Source: Dromiciops gliroides
Taxonomy: Eukaryota; Chordata; Mammalia; Microbiotheria; Microbiotheriidae
DNA length: 64,000 nt
Direction: 5' to 3'
Assembly (NCBI RefSeq): GCF_019393635.1
Contig: NC_057861.1
Span: 196,231,026-196,295,025 of the forward strand
Shown here one piece after another: positions 10,558-22,079 of the stretch. Under the pieces are notes generated by a model. The model was not told the origin of the DNA. It saw nothing but the letters and a program-made list of their open reading frames with translations, and did no database searches. Both the position numbers and the translations under genes were made by a program. Each line of letters opens with the position of its first letter. Within the stretch, counting starts at the first letter, position 1.

Positions 10558-11689
10558 GTCTCATGGAGTCATTAGTTTCCACTTACCCAATTCTAATTTT
10601 TAAGAAATTGTTTTCTTCATTGAGCTTTTATATCTCTTTTTTCCATTTGGACAATTCTGTTTTGTAAGGAGTTCTTTTCTTCAGTACTTTTTGTGACTCT
10701 TTAACCAAGCCATTGTCTTTTCACAATTTTCTTACATCACTAATTTCTTTTCCCAATTTTTCCCCTACCACCCTTATCTCTCTCTTTTTTTAAATTCTTC
10801 CTACTGGTCTTGAATCCAATTAGTATTTCTCTTTGAGGCTTTGCTTGTAGCTGTTTCCACATTGTTTCTTCTTTTAGGTTTGTCTTGGTCTTCCCTGCCA
10901 CAATAGTAACTTTTTATGGTCAAGTTCTTTGTTGTTGTTTGCTCATCTCTCCAGCCTATTTGTTCTCTTTAAACTTTATGTTAAAGATGGGCTCTGCTCA
11001 TCTAGGGGTTGGGAGGCACTGTGCCAGGCTTCAGGCTTTTTTGTGCCACTGTCCTCAAAGCTAGTTTTCAGAGCTTCCTGGTAGTTTGATCTGGGGAGAG
11101 GTTTGGTTGCTGTTTTCCTAGTCTGCATTCTGCTCTTTACCCAGAAAGGGCTCCTGTTTCCCTGCAGCTACAAGTACTAGTGCTCCTCTTGGCCCTAGAA
11201 CTGTGACCAAGTCCCCATTCCCTTGTGACCAATCACAAGGGCCCCTCTTTTCTCTAGTATTGTGACCCAGAACTGCTTATGGTCACTAGATCAGCACCAG
11301 CTTCAGCCAGTCCAGAAAGGGTCCTTTGTAATCACTTTCAGACCAGTGGTCTGACCCCTTACTATCTCTGAGCTGAGACCTCCTGAAGCTATTACTGCTG
11401 CTACTATCAGGGCAACCTGATAGGCTCACCACTGGTACTCCTGATATGCTCCAGCCTCTGCCCACTTCAGTGTTATAGGCTCCTCCTATGGACCTTCTAA
11501 GTTGCCTTAGGCTACAAAAATGTCTCCCTCTGACATTTTGTTGGCCCTATCACTCCGAAATTTGATTTGAGGCATTTTTAAAAAGTTGTTTGAAAGGGAA
11601 TGTTGGGGAGAGTTCAGTTTGATCCTGGTCTGTACTCCACCATCTTGGCTGACCAGTAGTTTAAATAAGTGGCCTTTCTTCTTGACAAG

Positions 11690-12170
11690 GTAAACCTTCT
11701 TACATGCACAAGTGATCCCACTCCACCCCATCTTCTCCCCTCAAACATGTCCATATATACTCACTCTCAAAAAAAACCTTACTTGATTCATCCATCCAAA
11801 CTTACTATCATCCTATAGCTCTTCTCCCTTTCATAACTAAACTCCTTAAGATGTATATATAGAATCAGCACCTCCACTTTCTTTTCTCTCATTCTTTTCT
11901 CTACCATTTAAACCTCTTATAACTTGGACTCTTCCTAACTCTCCAGTTTTCTTATACCTTTCTCTCTTACACATATTCTGTAATCCAGTGACACTGGACT
12001 CTTTGCTGTTCCTTGCACAAAACACTCCATGTATTTTCACTGGCTGCCCCCATACTTGGAATGCTTCCCCTTATCATCACCCTCTGTTATCTTTCCTAAC
12101 TTCCTTAAGGTGTCACCTAAAATCCCACCTTCTAGAAGAAGCCATTCTTGATACCCCTTAATAGTAGCAC
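11690..12170 (+). repeat. L2-type LINE 3' region
   Basis: Words such as 'tgtattttcactggctgccc', 'cttggaatgcttcccctta' and 'atcccaccttctagaagaag' followed by 'ccattcttgat' correspond to the L2 3' end (tgcctggaatgctctcc, cctccaggaagccttccctga). It is old and lacks the terminal 'aataaatgtttgttga'. It probably continues the host repeat broken by the L1 insertion. Confidence 0.6.
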
Positions 12171-12379
12171 CATCTCTCCAAGATTATCTAAAATTTATTA
12201 TTATCAGATAATAATTTATCACAATGAGATGCAGGTATCTGGTCAGAAATGTGGACTGGAGGACTTGCTTGGTAAGGCAGAATTTAAAGAAGAAGTCACT
12301 TTGAAAGGATCATGGACAGATATTCATTCATGAAAGTCAAGAATATGATAGGGAAATAACATAAGAAATTGTGGTATAT

Positions 12380-12689
12380 AACTGTAATGGAACATTATTG
12401 CACCATAAAAAATGATGAATATGAAACTTTCAAAGGAACATGGGAAAACATATGAACTGATGTAGAGTGAAATAAGCAGGACCAAGAAAACAATATATAA
12501 AAATTACTATAACAATGTAAGTGGGGAAAAATTTTAATCCAATTTCAACACTGTTTGGCCCCAAAGAAGGTACTAGAAAATCCAATCCCCTCCCTCCTTT
12601 TGCTGAGGTGGGAGACTATGTGTGTGAAACAGTACATATTCTGCAGACTTAGTTGATATGATGCTTAGTTTTGCTAACCTGATTATCTT

Positions 12690-12752
<63 letters not shown>

Positions 12753-12860
12753 TTCTTCTTGTTATATGGGATAACTCTCCAACCACAGTTTTGGTGAAGG
12801 ATATATTTGGAAATGGAGATGATATAAAAATGAGATATCAATAAAAAAATTTGAGTTTTT
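12380..12860 (+). mobile_element. Old L1 3' fragment with a (TC)n run
   Basis: The words ttgtggtatataactgtaat, ggaacattattgcaccataa and aaaatgatgaatatgaaact follow the L1 ORF2 C-terminus (WYMNVMEYYCAVRNDE in better copies). A (TC)n microsatellite at 12691-12748 sits in the 3'UTR. The end at about 12860 reads gatatcaataaaaaaatttg. It is more diverged than the copies at 38 and 42.6 kb. Confidence 0.75.
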
Positions 12861-12869
12861 TAAAATGGA

Positions 12870-13405
12870 TCAGAAGAATTTTTAAAAACCCTTTCAGAAT
12901 GTGGACAAAGAAAAGTTTCTAATACACATTGATCTGGTTAGGGAGGACCTAGAAAATGTGATTAATTGAAGAGTTTTTACTAATAAAACTCAATCAACAG
13001 CTCCAGATTTAAGGTATTATAGAAAGTCCAATTTCATCTTGAAACCAAGGCACTTGCCTGAAGCCCAAGGAAAAAGTTATGTAAATCACCAGGACAAGAA
13101 TGATAGGCAGCAATCCCATTAGGAGGAGGGAGGAAGTATAATATCCAAACTTGTTTATTAAACCAGATGAAATTAGATTCTATGGTTAAGTGTGTATCCT
13201 GAATATATTCATCTAAAGATTTAAGTCTTCAATGTGTGATAAGGTAATGAGCATTGACCCACTATAGAAAATCCAGGGCACAGAGAAAGACAAAGTTGTG
13301 ATGTCAAGTTCTAAATCTAAAAGAGGACAACTATTATTATCCCTCCTAATTACTGGGATAGATATCACCAGCAATGAGTATAGCATGTTCTATGTTCCAG
13401 GGTAA
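12870..13405. other. No gene recognised
   Basis: The DNA is AT-rich with no long frame, no clear SINE head and no low-complexity run. Origin not identified. Confidence 0.5.
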
Positions 13406-13410
13406 AGTGG

Positions 13411-13860
13411 TGTGATGTTTAAAATCTAAATTGTGGTCGCCTTAAATTAGAAGCTTTAGCACCAGTCCTTGGACATTAAACATTTATTAAAGCATACAGA
13501 TATTCCCATGGAGTTCAGAAAGTTAAGAAAAAAGTCTATTTAGCCTAGAGTTCCAGCCTGGTCTGGTTCTTCCTCAAGTCCTCTGCCACAAGCCTGCTTC
13601 AATCATGAACTCTCTCCAGCAAACTGATTGTGGAAGCTTTTTATAGGTCTGGAACGGAGGCAGTCCTCACACTGCTTCAAACTGATTGGTTGGCATCATC
13701 CAAATCCATCGGTTCTGAAGGTGTTCTCAAGGTGTGATTACAATCCAGTTAACTTGAAGTAGGCTAATCAGCAGTTAATCACTCTCACTTGATTCAATCA
13801 GTCTAGATTAATCTCCAGGTGGGTCTTTGAGTATCTGCTAAGTCTCATTATTTCATTACA
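13411..13860 (-). mobile_element. Solo LTR of an endogenous retrovirus (fossil), second family
   Basis: The unit starts tgtgatgtttaaaatctaaa and ends tttcattaca, about 450 bases. It has a catttattaaagc box near the left end (AATAAA read on minus) and an aaactgattggttggc CCAAT-like region, as in the other LTRs here. The 4-base flanks gtgg and gttg differ by one base, so the duplication is only suggestive. No internal genes are present. A much shorter relative with the same two ends lies at 30800-30859. Confidence 0.7.
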
Positions 13861-14269
13861 GTTGGTAGGTTTATCATTGGGAGTAACCATAAACACCTGC
13901 TTGAAAGTTGCCTCCATCATGGTTGACCATTCTCAGTTTGGCATAGTGTTTTATTTTGTTTTTAATATATATGAAATCCTTGAAGTATTTCATATACTGT
14001 CAAAATCAACTAAGCATGCAAAAAAACAAAAACAAAATAAAAAATGAACTGAGGTATTGGTTGATTTTACTGAAATCTTTCCTTTTTTTCATTCTTAGGG
14101 AGGGTCCATTGCTAGGAATATATTCAGAAATAAAGATGATGTAAAAAAAAACTTGATTTTTTTAAAGAAGTATAAGTCTTATAATGGTTGGAATCTATTT
14201 CAGATACAATATCTGCAGCATGGTACATTGAAAATTACACTGAATTCAAACACTCATTCTGTCACTTGC

Positions 14270-14335
14270 TTATTGCCCATGTAGTGTTGGACTCAATGGC
14301 CTTAGAATCCCTTCCAGCTCTAAGTCTATGCTCTT
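14270..14335 (+). repeat. CR1/L3-type LINE tail
   Basis: The words 'gttggactcaatggccttag' and 'aatcccttccagctctaagt' are the CR1/L3 terminal signature. Nothing upstream is clearly related. Confidence 0.6.
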
Positions 14336-14639
14336 TTTTTTTAACAGGGGGGTTGGTCCTTGAGTGGCTGATAGTCTTTCCCCAGGACTGTACTCAGAAC
14401 CTTTCTAAGTTCATTAAGTCTATGCTCCACTGGCATAACTTGGAAGAGCCAGGGTCATAATTATTAAATTAGGAAAACTTATGACCTTTACTGAAGTCCA
14501 TACCCCTATGGCAAACCAAATATATGTCTATTTATCTTATTAAATTATTTTTATTGACCCAGCAACTCATTAAAGACTCTCTACTAATGCCCAGAGGGTT
14601 ATAATCTATATCCTTAGAGAGAAACCTGAATCCTGAAAT

Positions 14640-14690
14640 ATATGTGTGTATGTATATGTATGTATATATACATACATATACAAATAAAGA
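14640..14690. repeat. TA/TG-rich microsatellite
   Basis: Alternating tatgtgtgtatgtatatgta words, then atacatacatata. A similar imperfect run occurs at 15425-15520. Confidence 0.8.
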
Positions 14691-14744
14691 AAGATAAAAT
14701 TAAACATTTATAAATTAATTCAGTTACAAATGAGAAAGCATAGA

Positions 14745-14940
14745 GGGAACATAGTCTAGTGGAAAGAGTACTAGATTAGGTTTAGAAACTGTGACTTCTA
14801 ATTCTGACTCTGCCAATAACCAGCTCTATTTCCTTTGGCAAGTCACTTAAGCTCTGGACTTCAGGCTCCTTATTTATGAAATGAGTGGCTAAACTAGGTG
14901 ATCCCTAAGGGCTCTTTCAGTTCTCAGACTTTATGACTCA
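14745..14940 (+). repeat. MIR
   Basis: The words gtctagtggaaagagtacta, ctctgccaataaccagctct and ggcaagtcacttaagctctg lead to the core and a tail of aaactaggtgatccctaagg. The copy is nearly full length and diverged. Confidence 0.8.
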
Positions 14941-15424
14941 ATGCAAATTCTCTTTCTGGGTTGACATGTCCTTGGATGAAAGTAAGCTTCGGATATACAT
15001 GGAAAAGTTTTAGTATGAAAATTAAATAGTTCTTTGTTATCAGGTGAAACAAAAGTAGTATGTCTGTGGACATATGTGTGCATATCATCTATAAGCCTAT
15101 GATATATATGTACAATCCCAAACATGTATATAAAGAGTGAGAGAAGCTGATGAGAACAGTTGCTAAAGTAGTGGCTGAATAACAACAAAAGACTATTTAT
15201 GGAATAGCACTGCATTTGTAAGCTTGTTTTGTATGTAACAAAATACTAGGTAAATGTATCATTATTATGAATATTATTATCAGCAATGGTTTATTTTTAA
15301 GAGAGTGGGGATTGTATAGTATCATGGAAAAGTTATATAGATGCTAAAAGAAATGTAATCATCACGTAAAACTAATTTCGTGGAGAATTGAAGTACATAT
15401 AGATATTTAGTTTTCCATATTGTA

Positions 15425-15520
15425 TTGTGTATATACATATGAATATATGTATATATACATGTTATATATACATAAATGTGTGAGTGTAAATATACTATAT
15501 ATGTGTGTGTGTGTGTGTAT
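15425..15520. repeat. TA/TG-rich microsatellite
   Basis: Imperfect tatatgtatatatacat words run into a pure (TG) stretch near 15500-15518. Confidence 0.8.
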
Positions 15521-15571
15521 AAAATATACTCAACAATTTAAGCCTTTAAGGGCCCTGCAATAGGCTATTTG

Positions 15572-15825
15572 GAGCAGCTAAGTGGCACAGTGATTAGAGT
15601 ACTGGGCTTAGAGTCAGGAAGACTCCTCTTCATGAGTTCACATCCAATCTCAGACACTTATTAGCTGTGTGACCCTGGGCAAGTCATTTAACCCTGTTTG
15701 CCTTACTTTCTCATCTTTAAAATGAGCTGATGAAGAAAATGGCAAACCACTCCAGTATCCTTGACAAACCCCAAATCGGGTCATGAAAAGTCAGACATGA
15801 CTGAAAAATGGCTAAACAGTGAGGT
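15572..15825 (+). mobile_element. RTE-tailed SINE (MAR1-like)
   Basis: The copy is near full length: gcagctaagtggcacagtga head, gagtcaggaagactcctctt insert typical of this family, MIR-like middle, and tail ggcaaaccactccagtatcc ... gtcagacatgactgaaaaat. It keeps the head-to-tail order better than the copy at 4.0 kb. Confidence 0.88.
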
Positions 15826-15839
15826 TATTTAGCCTAACC

Positions 15840-16980
15840 CTTCATTTTATAAATGAAGAGACTAATGCCCAACAAAGGTTAATGATTTCCACATTGGCAC
15901 TAAGTGGTAGACAGACATATATCCTGAAAGGGAAACAGTATTTTCTTTGGAATAATAATCATCAAAGTTTTAGATTACAATGAATATTCAAAGAAAGCTC
16001 ATGTGTTAACTCATGCTAATTGTACAATCTTTTTGACTCCCTTGCAGCATTCAAGAGGAAGAAATGGATGCTTTTTAATATTCCCTAAATGTTGTCATTG
16101 TTCGTCTGCCACTTTGGTGTTCTTTGATCATGCATGCAGATGGAAAGGGGAATAGTTACCTTTTCCTCCTTATAAGAGAAATATGAACCTAGTCTTGTAA
16201 AGTCCATTCTCCCTATAAAGTCAGTGCTTATGAGGTACTGCAGTCACAGCCCTTAGAACTATGGTGCTGTTTCCATAAATAGCTTTTGCTGTTATTCAGC
16301 TGGTACTTCACAAACACCCTGTTCCTACCAACCCATCAGTCCCCCATTGCTCTTTTATTTTTCATAGTCAGCTCAGGGTGGGACAACCTGAACAAAGTAT
16401 ATTTATTTCAGTGTTTCAGTGACAGGGCACTAAGCAGAGATTTTGGAGGTAGCATACCCTAGCTTCTGCCTTCCCTACTTCAATAAAAGCAAAAGAGAAA
16501 AATAATAGCTGGTCATCTCACAGACCAATAAACAAATGTGCATAACATAGGCTCCCTGGGTGCCTAAAGGAAAAGAGGATCCTACCTCCATCTCGAATAT
16601 TGCCCTAATCCTATCAGATAGACTGAATACCCACCATCACTTCTCCACCAGAGAAGGCCAATATACAAAAGCATATTCTTACTTTATGGAAATTTGGGGC
16701 AGACTTTATCATAGTCTTCAGTATACTCAGTAGAAAAGACAATGGCCTATATCTTCCAGTATCTTCTAGAAGAAATGTAGAGCATAGGACAAAGGGACAA
16801 GTTACACCAACCACAATAAAATCCACTATACATACTTTCAGTTTGTCTTTCCCAGTCTACTTTAAATGTAATTGAGGTCCAATTCACAAACATGAAACAG
16901 AATTTCTACTTCATTTTATTTAAACTTGAGAGGAATCCCACAGATAGGAAAGAACAAAAAGCTGGCCCTCTAAGAATATT
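15840..16980. other. No gene recognised
   Basis: A short MIR-like core is visible near 15835-15910 (cattttataaatgaagagac). The remainder looks unique. Short open frames, such as 70 codons at 16614-16826 on minus, show no family signature. Confidence 0.5.
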
Positions 16981-16996
16981 AAAAAGTTTGGAGAAG

Positions 16997-17132
16997 GGGG
17001 CAGCACAGTGGATAGAGCACCAGCCCTGGATTCAAGAGTACCTGAGTTCAAATCTGGCCTCAGACACTTGACACTTACTAGCTGTGTGACCCTGGGCAAG
17101 TCACGTAACCCTCATTGCCTCGCAAAAAAAAA
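16997..17132 (+). mobile_element. WSINE1-like SINE, subfamily A
   Basis: A perfect 16-base duplication aaaaagtttggagaag brackets it (16981-16996 and 17133-17148). The head is a few bases shorter than usual (ggcagcacagtgg). It has attcaagagt, cttgacactt and the CG-containing end cattgcctcgc. Confidence 0.95.
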
Positions 17133-17443
17133 AAAAAGTTTGGAGAAGCAGCTATCTATTCAATAAGCTTCTTGTATCTATTTTATTTTTCCTCATTAAT
17201 GTGATATATATGACATTATTTAAAAGATAAAATACATCTTGTTAACTCTCCTTATTTGTCCAAAATAACCATAACAGATCTAACGTGATAAAATCTGTAC
17301 CTCCAATGAATTTGTCAATAAAATATGTACATTCATTTTGTATAGGTAGGTAGGTAAATAGGTACACACACTTCTCTGTGTGAGTTCATACATATCTCTA
17401 TATAGAGATAGATATTCAAAGATAGGTGATAATGATGGATAGA

Positions 17444-17448
<5 letters not shown>

Positions 17449-17494
<46 letters not shown>

Positions 17495-17550
17495 ATGGAT
17501 GGATGGATGGATGGATGGATGGATGGATGGATGGATGGATGGATGGATGG
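17449..17550 (+). repeat. Compound (GA)n-(GGAT)n microsatellite
   Basis: About 43 bases of pure GA at 17449-17491 switch to about 58 bases of perfect GGAT at 17492-17550. Such long pure runs are usually length-polymorphic. Confidence 0.98.
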
Positions 17551-17889
17551 TATCCCAGAAGTTTTAGTGAAGTTTTTTATCTATAGAGCTTAAAATTTAG
17601 GCTCTTAAATCTTAATCTGAAAAAAATCTTAATATGTAGAACTTAAAATTGCCCTAAGACTTTTGGGAGACCCTGTAAGTACTACACAGGATATCCTTAA
17701 TGTTAGAGAACTGTGCCTGACTTCACAACCTGGGCATTATTTTTTAGGTTACTTTCCCCAAATCTCTATGTCATGGCTACCACTGAGGATAACTCGTTTT
17801 AGAATCTGGCTTCTTTGACTCCCTCTCAAAAAAGTTTCTGTTTGGCAAAACCTGAGGCTAACAAAAGCATTTTATGTAGAAAAGGTTAC

Positions 17890-18345
17890 ACAACAAAAGT
17901 TCAAAAGTATGGAGGCCATGAACAATTAGGAAAACTCTCTTCTCTCACCTTCCCACAGGAACCCATCCATGTCATCTGATTTAAGGAAAAATTTCCTAAG
18001 TATTAGAGCTACCTAAAAGTGGCATGAGTCACCTTAAGAACTAGTGGGTTTGGGGACTGCTAGGTTGGGCAGTGGTTAAAGCATCGGGCTTGGATTCAGG
18101 AGGACCTGAGTTCAAACTCGGCCTCAGGCACTTAACCCTTACCAGCTGTGTGACCCTGGGCAAGTCACTTAACCTTCATTACCCTACAAAAAAAAAAAAA
18201 AAGAACTAGTGGGTTCCATCTCACTCAAGGTCTTCAAGCAAAGGTTGAGTGACAGTTTGTTGGGTATGTTGTAAAGAAGTTTTTGTTGTTTTTTTTTAGG
18301 TACAAATTGGATTAAATGACTTCTGGGTTCATTTAAAGTTTAAAG
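17890..18345 (+). repeat. CR1/L3-type LINE 3' region, split by a SINE
   Basis: The order aaatttcctaagtattagag, ctacctaaaagtggcatgag, cactcaaggtcttcaagcaa, gattaaatgacttctgggtt follows the CR1/L3 tail. A SINE sits within it at 18051-18200. The same order recurs at 31310-31560. Confidence 0.7.
18051..18200 (+). mobile_element. WSINE1-like SINE, diverged A/B intermediate
   Basis: The duplication aagaactagtgggtt is perfect (18036-18050 and 18201-18215). The copy mixes marks: gattcagg of A with cttaaccctt close to B. Its head, ggactgctaggttgggcagt, is unusual. Confidence 0.92.
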
Positions 18346-18446
18346 AATTGTCCCTAACAATCCACAAGGGGGGGAAATGGTATTTAAACCTATATTTGGA
18401 AAAAGGAGTTTGGTTGATGATGCAGAACAAGTTAAAGACAACAGAT

Positions 18447-18628
18447 GGGCAGCAGCTAGGTGGCACAGTGGATAAAGCACCAGCCCTGGATTCAGGAGAA
18501 CCTGAGTTCAAATCTGGCCTCAGACACTTGACACTTACTAGCTGTGTGACCCTAGGCGAGTCACTTAACCCTCATTGCCCCACAAAAGGAAAGGAAAGGA
18601 AAGGAAACAAAGAAAGGAAGAAAAACAG
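18447..18628 (+). mobile_element. WSINE1-like SINE, subfamily A, with a GGAAA tail
   Basis: The copy has an extra 'cag' in the head, then gataaagcaccagccctgg and cttgacactt. The A-tail has become (GGAAA)n, then aaagaaaggaagaaaa. The flanks aacagatg (about 18440-18447 and 18624-18631) form a short duplication. Confidence 0.9.
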
Positions 18629-18739
18629 ATGAAGAGACCGTCCTGACTGTACTGGTACACACATAATGTTAATGGCCTAGAGGCAAGCCCTAAGCATATT
18701 AAGGGGCACCTCTAGAAGAGGGCATGAACAAGAGATGCT

Positions 18740-19110
18740 CAGTATGAAAATTAATTAATAGTAGTAAGTATTCAACAATCACCTACCTTGTGCCAGGCAC
18801 TATGCTCTAAAGTGAGGAATGGAGTGGAGTGGGGAGAGACTTGTGGTGGGGATTTTGCAATTTGCAAAAGTCCAAGCATGAAATGATGAGAGTCTACACC
18901 AGGCTAGTAGCAGTGTCAAAAGAGAGAAGGGAGAGTATCCAAGAGAAATTACAAAAGTAAAATCAATAGACTTTGGCAACAGATTAGATGTCAGGAGAAG
19001 GTAAAAGTGAACAGGTGAGGAAGACTCCTAGATTGTGAGCCAGGGTAATTGGGAGGTCGTCGGTACCCTCACCAGTAATAGAGAAGTAAGGAAGAGGGAA
19101 AGACTTTCCA
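18740..19110 (+). repeat. Long ancient interspersed repeat, family not named
   Basis: Modules appear in this order: caccttgtgccaggcac-like start, gagtggggagagacttg, accaggctagtagcagtgtc, ggcaacagattagatgtcag and tcctagattgtgagccaggg. The same order recurs at 22080-22680, and a further module at 25500-26110. I think it is LINE tail sequence but cannot name the family. Confidence 0.6.
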
Positions 19111-19436
19111 GTCTTTTCTCATAATAGGATTTTAGCTTCTCAGCTCTATTTTGTTAATTAGCAAATTTCTAACAAGTCCTAATGTGTAGATGAACTGTTA
19201 TCAGCTGTCCTCTGTGGAAAGATCTCAAGCAAAAATGCAATGCTCCAAACTGAAGTCACTGACACAAACCGGCACACTCATACATTCTTACAATTTGGCT
19301 TTCAGTTCAGGCTTCTGCAGTCTCACAGCCTAGGGGACGGGGGGATGGGGGAGAAAAAATATGCTTCTCCTACCATTAGCTTATGGTAGAAAAGATGTAG
19401 CATGCAAGTAAGAATGGGAGTCTCAGAACCCTAACT

Positions 19437-19660
19437 CAGAAGTGTCAAACAGACAGCAGCAGGCTAAATCACATGTAGCCGGAAACACTCTCAAGTACTA
19501 CAAACCAAATTAAAATGTAATTAGAAAATATTTAACAAAATTAATAAAAATACAATAAGATATAGATATCATTACATTTTAAAACTAAGTCAATATGTGG
19601 CTTCCAGATACTTATGTGTGATTTTGTAGGCCTCATTTCCATTTGAGTTTGACACCACTG
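19437..19660. mobile_element. hAT-type MITE
   Basis: The terminal inverted repeats are cagaagtgtcaaacagac on the left and, read on the other strand, cagtggtgtcaaactcaaat on the right. The 8-base flanks ccctaact and ctctaaca match at six positions, the size expected of hAT target duplications. The interior is AT-rich and non-coding, so it is a non-autonomous element of 224 bases. Confidence 0.85.
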
Positions 19661-19859
19661 CTCTAACACATAAAAATATTGTAGAGAGAGGTGAGAGAAT
19701 TAAAGGGTTGTAATGGGGGCAGAGTAGAGACAATTCTCATTGGGTCCTTCAGGATGTTGTATACAACATGGTGCTAACTATAAACTTACTGAGCACCTGG
19801 TGGGAAGAAATATCACCTTCAGTTTCATTAACTTCCTGACTAGGAATCATGTAAATCCT

Positions 19860-20165
19860 TACAAAAATTAATAGCATTTTTATGCACTTAAAGGTTCACA
19901 AAGTGTCTTAGCTATCTTAGCTTACATGGTTCTTACAACTACCTTGTGAGAGAGGTATTATTATTATTGTACCCATTTAATAGATGAGGAAATTGGAGCT
20001 AACATGCCTCAGAGGTTAAATGGTTCATCCATGGTTACACAGCCAAGTATGTAAGGCTGGATATGAATTCATGGCTTCCTCAGTCTAAGCTTAGTACTCC
20101 ATCCCCTATACCACCTAGCTTCTATGGTGGCCGGCACATAGAGCTGACTGTGTTTAATAAATGCT
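19860..20165 (-). repeat. MIR/THER CORE-SINE, reverse orientation
   Basis: The words ttattgtacccatttaatag, atgaggaaattggagctaac and ggttacacagccaagtatgt are the MIR core on the minus strand. An L2-like end (tgtttaataaatgcttgttg) follows at 20150-20170 on plus. Confidence 0.75.
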
Positions 20166-20787
20166 TGTTGACTGCCTATGTCATGTCTTGCTATATCTTT
20201 TCAGTAACAGTCAATAGTTAAAAGCCAATAAACTGACTGACCTAGGCCCTGCCTCTGTGAACAAGCTAATATGGGAGAGTCCATAGATAGCAACTGGATT
20301 AGAGATCTACCAGAAGAGCCCAATCTACTGCTAAGGGGTCTTTGCTTTACAGAGATATTTTCTGACAGCCCTTGAAAAGGTATTGTAATACAAAATTTAG
20401 TTTAAAAAAGTTGATGCTGAACGGATTTTAACTAGTTGAACTCATTAGTCAAAATAAAATAAAATAAAATAGACTGTAGCACGTCTAGTTTATAATAATA
20501 AGGTTTAGGCCACTAAAACTCCATCAAGTATGACTGGCAGTTCTAAGATTTGCCATTTTAAGTATAAAAGTATCATAGTATTAGATGGAATTAAGAAATC
20601 CTGGCTTTTCCCCCTTTCATTCAAGATTATCTGTAAAGTTTTCAATGGCTTTCTCCAGGGGATTGGTGAGAAACAGCACGATTTTTTCTTTTTCTAAATA
20701 AATGGACTCAAATTGGTTTTGGAGGTTTTTTTTGCTTAGGACAAAGCATATTTGGGGCACAAGAAATCTTTGACTCAAATGTTCACT

Positions 20788-20935
20788 TTTTTTTTTTTTT
20801 TGCGGGCAATGAGGGTTAAGTGACTTGCCCAGGGTCACGCAACTAGCAAGTGTCAAGTGTCTAAGGCCGGCTTTGAACTCAGGACCTCCTGACTCCAGGG
20901 TCAGTGCTTTATCCACTGCACCACCTAGCTGCCCA
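20788..20935 (-). mobile_element. WSINE1-like SINE, subfamily A
   Basis: Poly-T at the left, then cgggcaatgagggttaagtg and, at the right, ccacctagctgccc. The duplication tcaaatgttcact is perfect (20775-20787 and 20936-20948). Confidence 0.95.
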
Positions 20936-20949
20936 TCAAATGTTCACTC

Positions 20950-21320
20950 TTGATTTCTAAAAATGCAGGGCTGAGTCCAGGGTGTTACTAGATAAACAAT
21001 AACTCAGTTAGGTCAACAATGGGGTGGAAAATCTTCCCATATAAAGATACCAACTAGAAATGGGCCACAAAACAAAGATAAATTTTATTGAATGCTCTCA
21101 CCACAAACCTTCCTAACAACAAGTGCATGAAGGTGGCTCAAGCTGAGCAAAGCTTACCCAGAACTTTCCCAGATAACCTGTAGATTCACCACTCCATGCC
21201 CCCAAGCCTAATTGGGAAGAGCTTCTCTGAAAGGCAAGAAGAGAAGTTGTCTTCCTCCAATATTTCAAAGGAAACAGTGTCACTTTTCTTACTAAGGAGA
21301 AAATCACGTAATAGAAGGAG
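20950..21320. other. No gene recognised
   Basis: Open frames overlap on both strands around 21113-21507, but neither resembles a known protein. No repeat identified. Confidence 0.5.
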
Positions 21321-21324
21321 AATG

Positions 21325-21545
21325 ATAATTATAACTGACAGTTATAAGCACTTTAGAGTTTGCAAAGCATTTTTTTCAAACATCACTTCATTTGATAGAC
21401 TACACAATAAGGTTATCATTACAGAGAAGGAAACTGAGAAGAGTAGGCAGTTATGTGACTTGTCATTGTCACAGTTAATTAGGTCAAATATGGAGTTTGA
21501 ATGTTGATCTCTCCTGACTCCAAGGCCAGTGTCTCCACACCACCA
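21325..21545 (-). repeat. MIR/THER CORE-SINE, reverse orientation
   Basis: The words agagtttgcaaagcattttt, acagagaaggaaactgagaa and ctgactccaaggccagtgtc run in the order of a minus-strand MIR-like SINE including its tRNA-like head. Confidence 0.75.
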
Positions 21546-22079
21546 CCCTTGTTTTACTACACTATCCTTCAGGCAAAGAAAAGGGAAGAGAAGGGAAAGA
21601 AGGCTATCAGCAGAACCGGCTCCTTATAAAGTTCTGAAATAGTCATAATCTCTTCTTAACACTCCCAGGTCCCACTTCTTTCTCTACTGTGTCTATTCCT
21701 TCCTATTCTTAAGTGAAAAAGTATGGGACACTACTACAACCTTATGAATTTTGAACAATTGGAAGAATAAGCTACCAGACTTCCAAGAAATAGAGACCAT
21801 ATAAGAGTTTGTCATCATCACAACTCCAAGGAACAACCTGGGTAACCCAGCACAACAGGGTACCAACCCAGAAGCAGAGATACCACATCTGGCAACAAGT
21901 GAGCTATTTATCTAGTTGCTTTGCCCCATTCAAAAGATAACCTCCAGTGAATGCATTACAGCAACTACTTTTTGAAATTTGAGTCTATTCTCTCCAGGGA
22001 ATGACATGGTAGAGGGGACAATGAGTACCTAGCATGGGAGAACATTTTGTACACCAGATCTTACTATATCTTTTCAACA

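Larger units (their letters stand above)
6735..11661 (-). mobile_element. L1 with its 5' end but lacking much of ORF2
   Basis: Read on the minus strand, the element begins at about 11660 with a start resembling 'cagccaagatggtggagtac' and a 5'UTR of about 0.9 kb. ORF1 remnants follow (10.8-9.3 kb, split by an insert), then a pyrimidine-rich inter-ORF spacer of about 0.6 kb. The ORF2 endonuclease start lies near 8.64 kb with relics of TLNVNGMN and, past the LTR, of CCLQETHLKQK...KGW...KAGV. At about 7.86-7.88 kb the endonuclease jumps straight to the ORF2 C-terminus, so about 3 kb of RT-coding sequence is missing. The 3'UTR and poly-A end at about 6735. The flanks aaatggccctctttttcttg (6714) and aagtggcctttcttcttga (11667) look like a worn target duplication. 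Confidence 0.85.
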
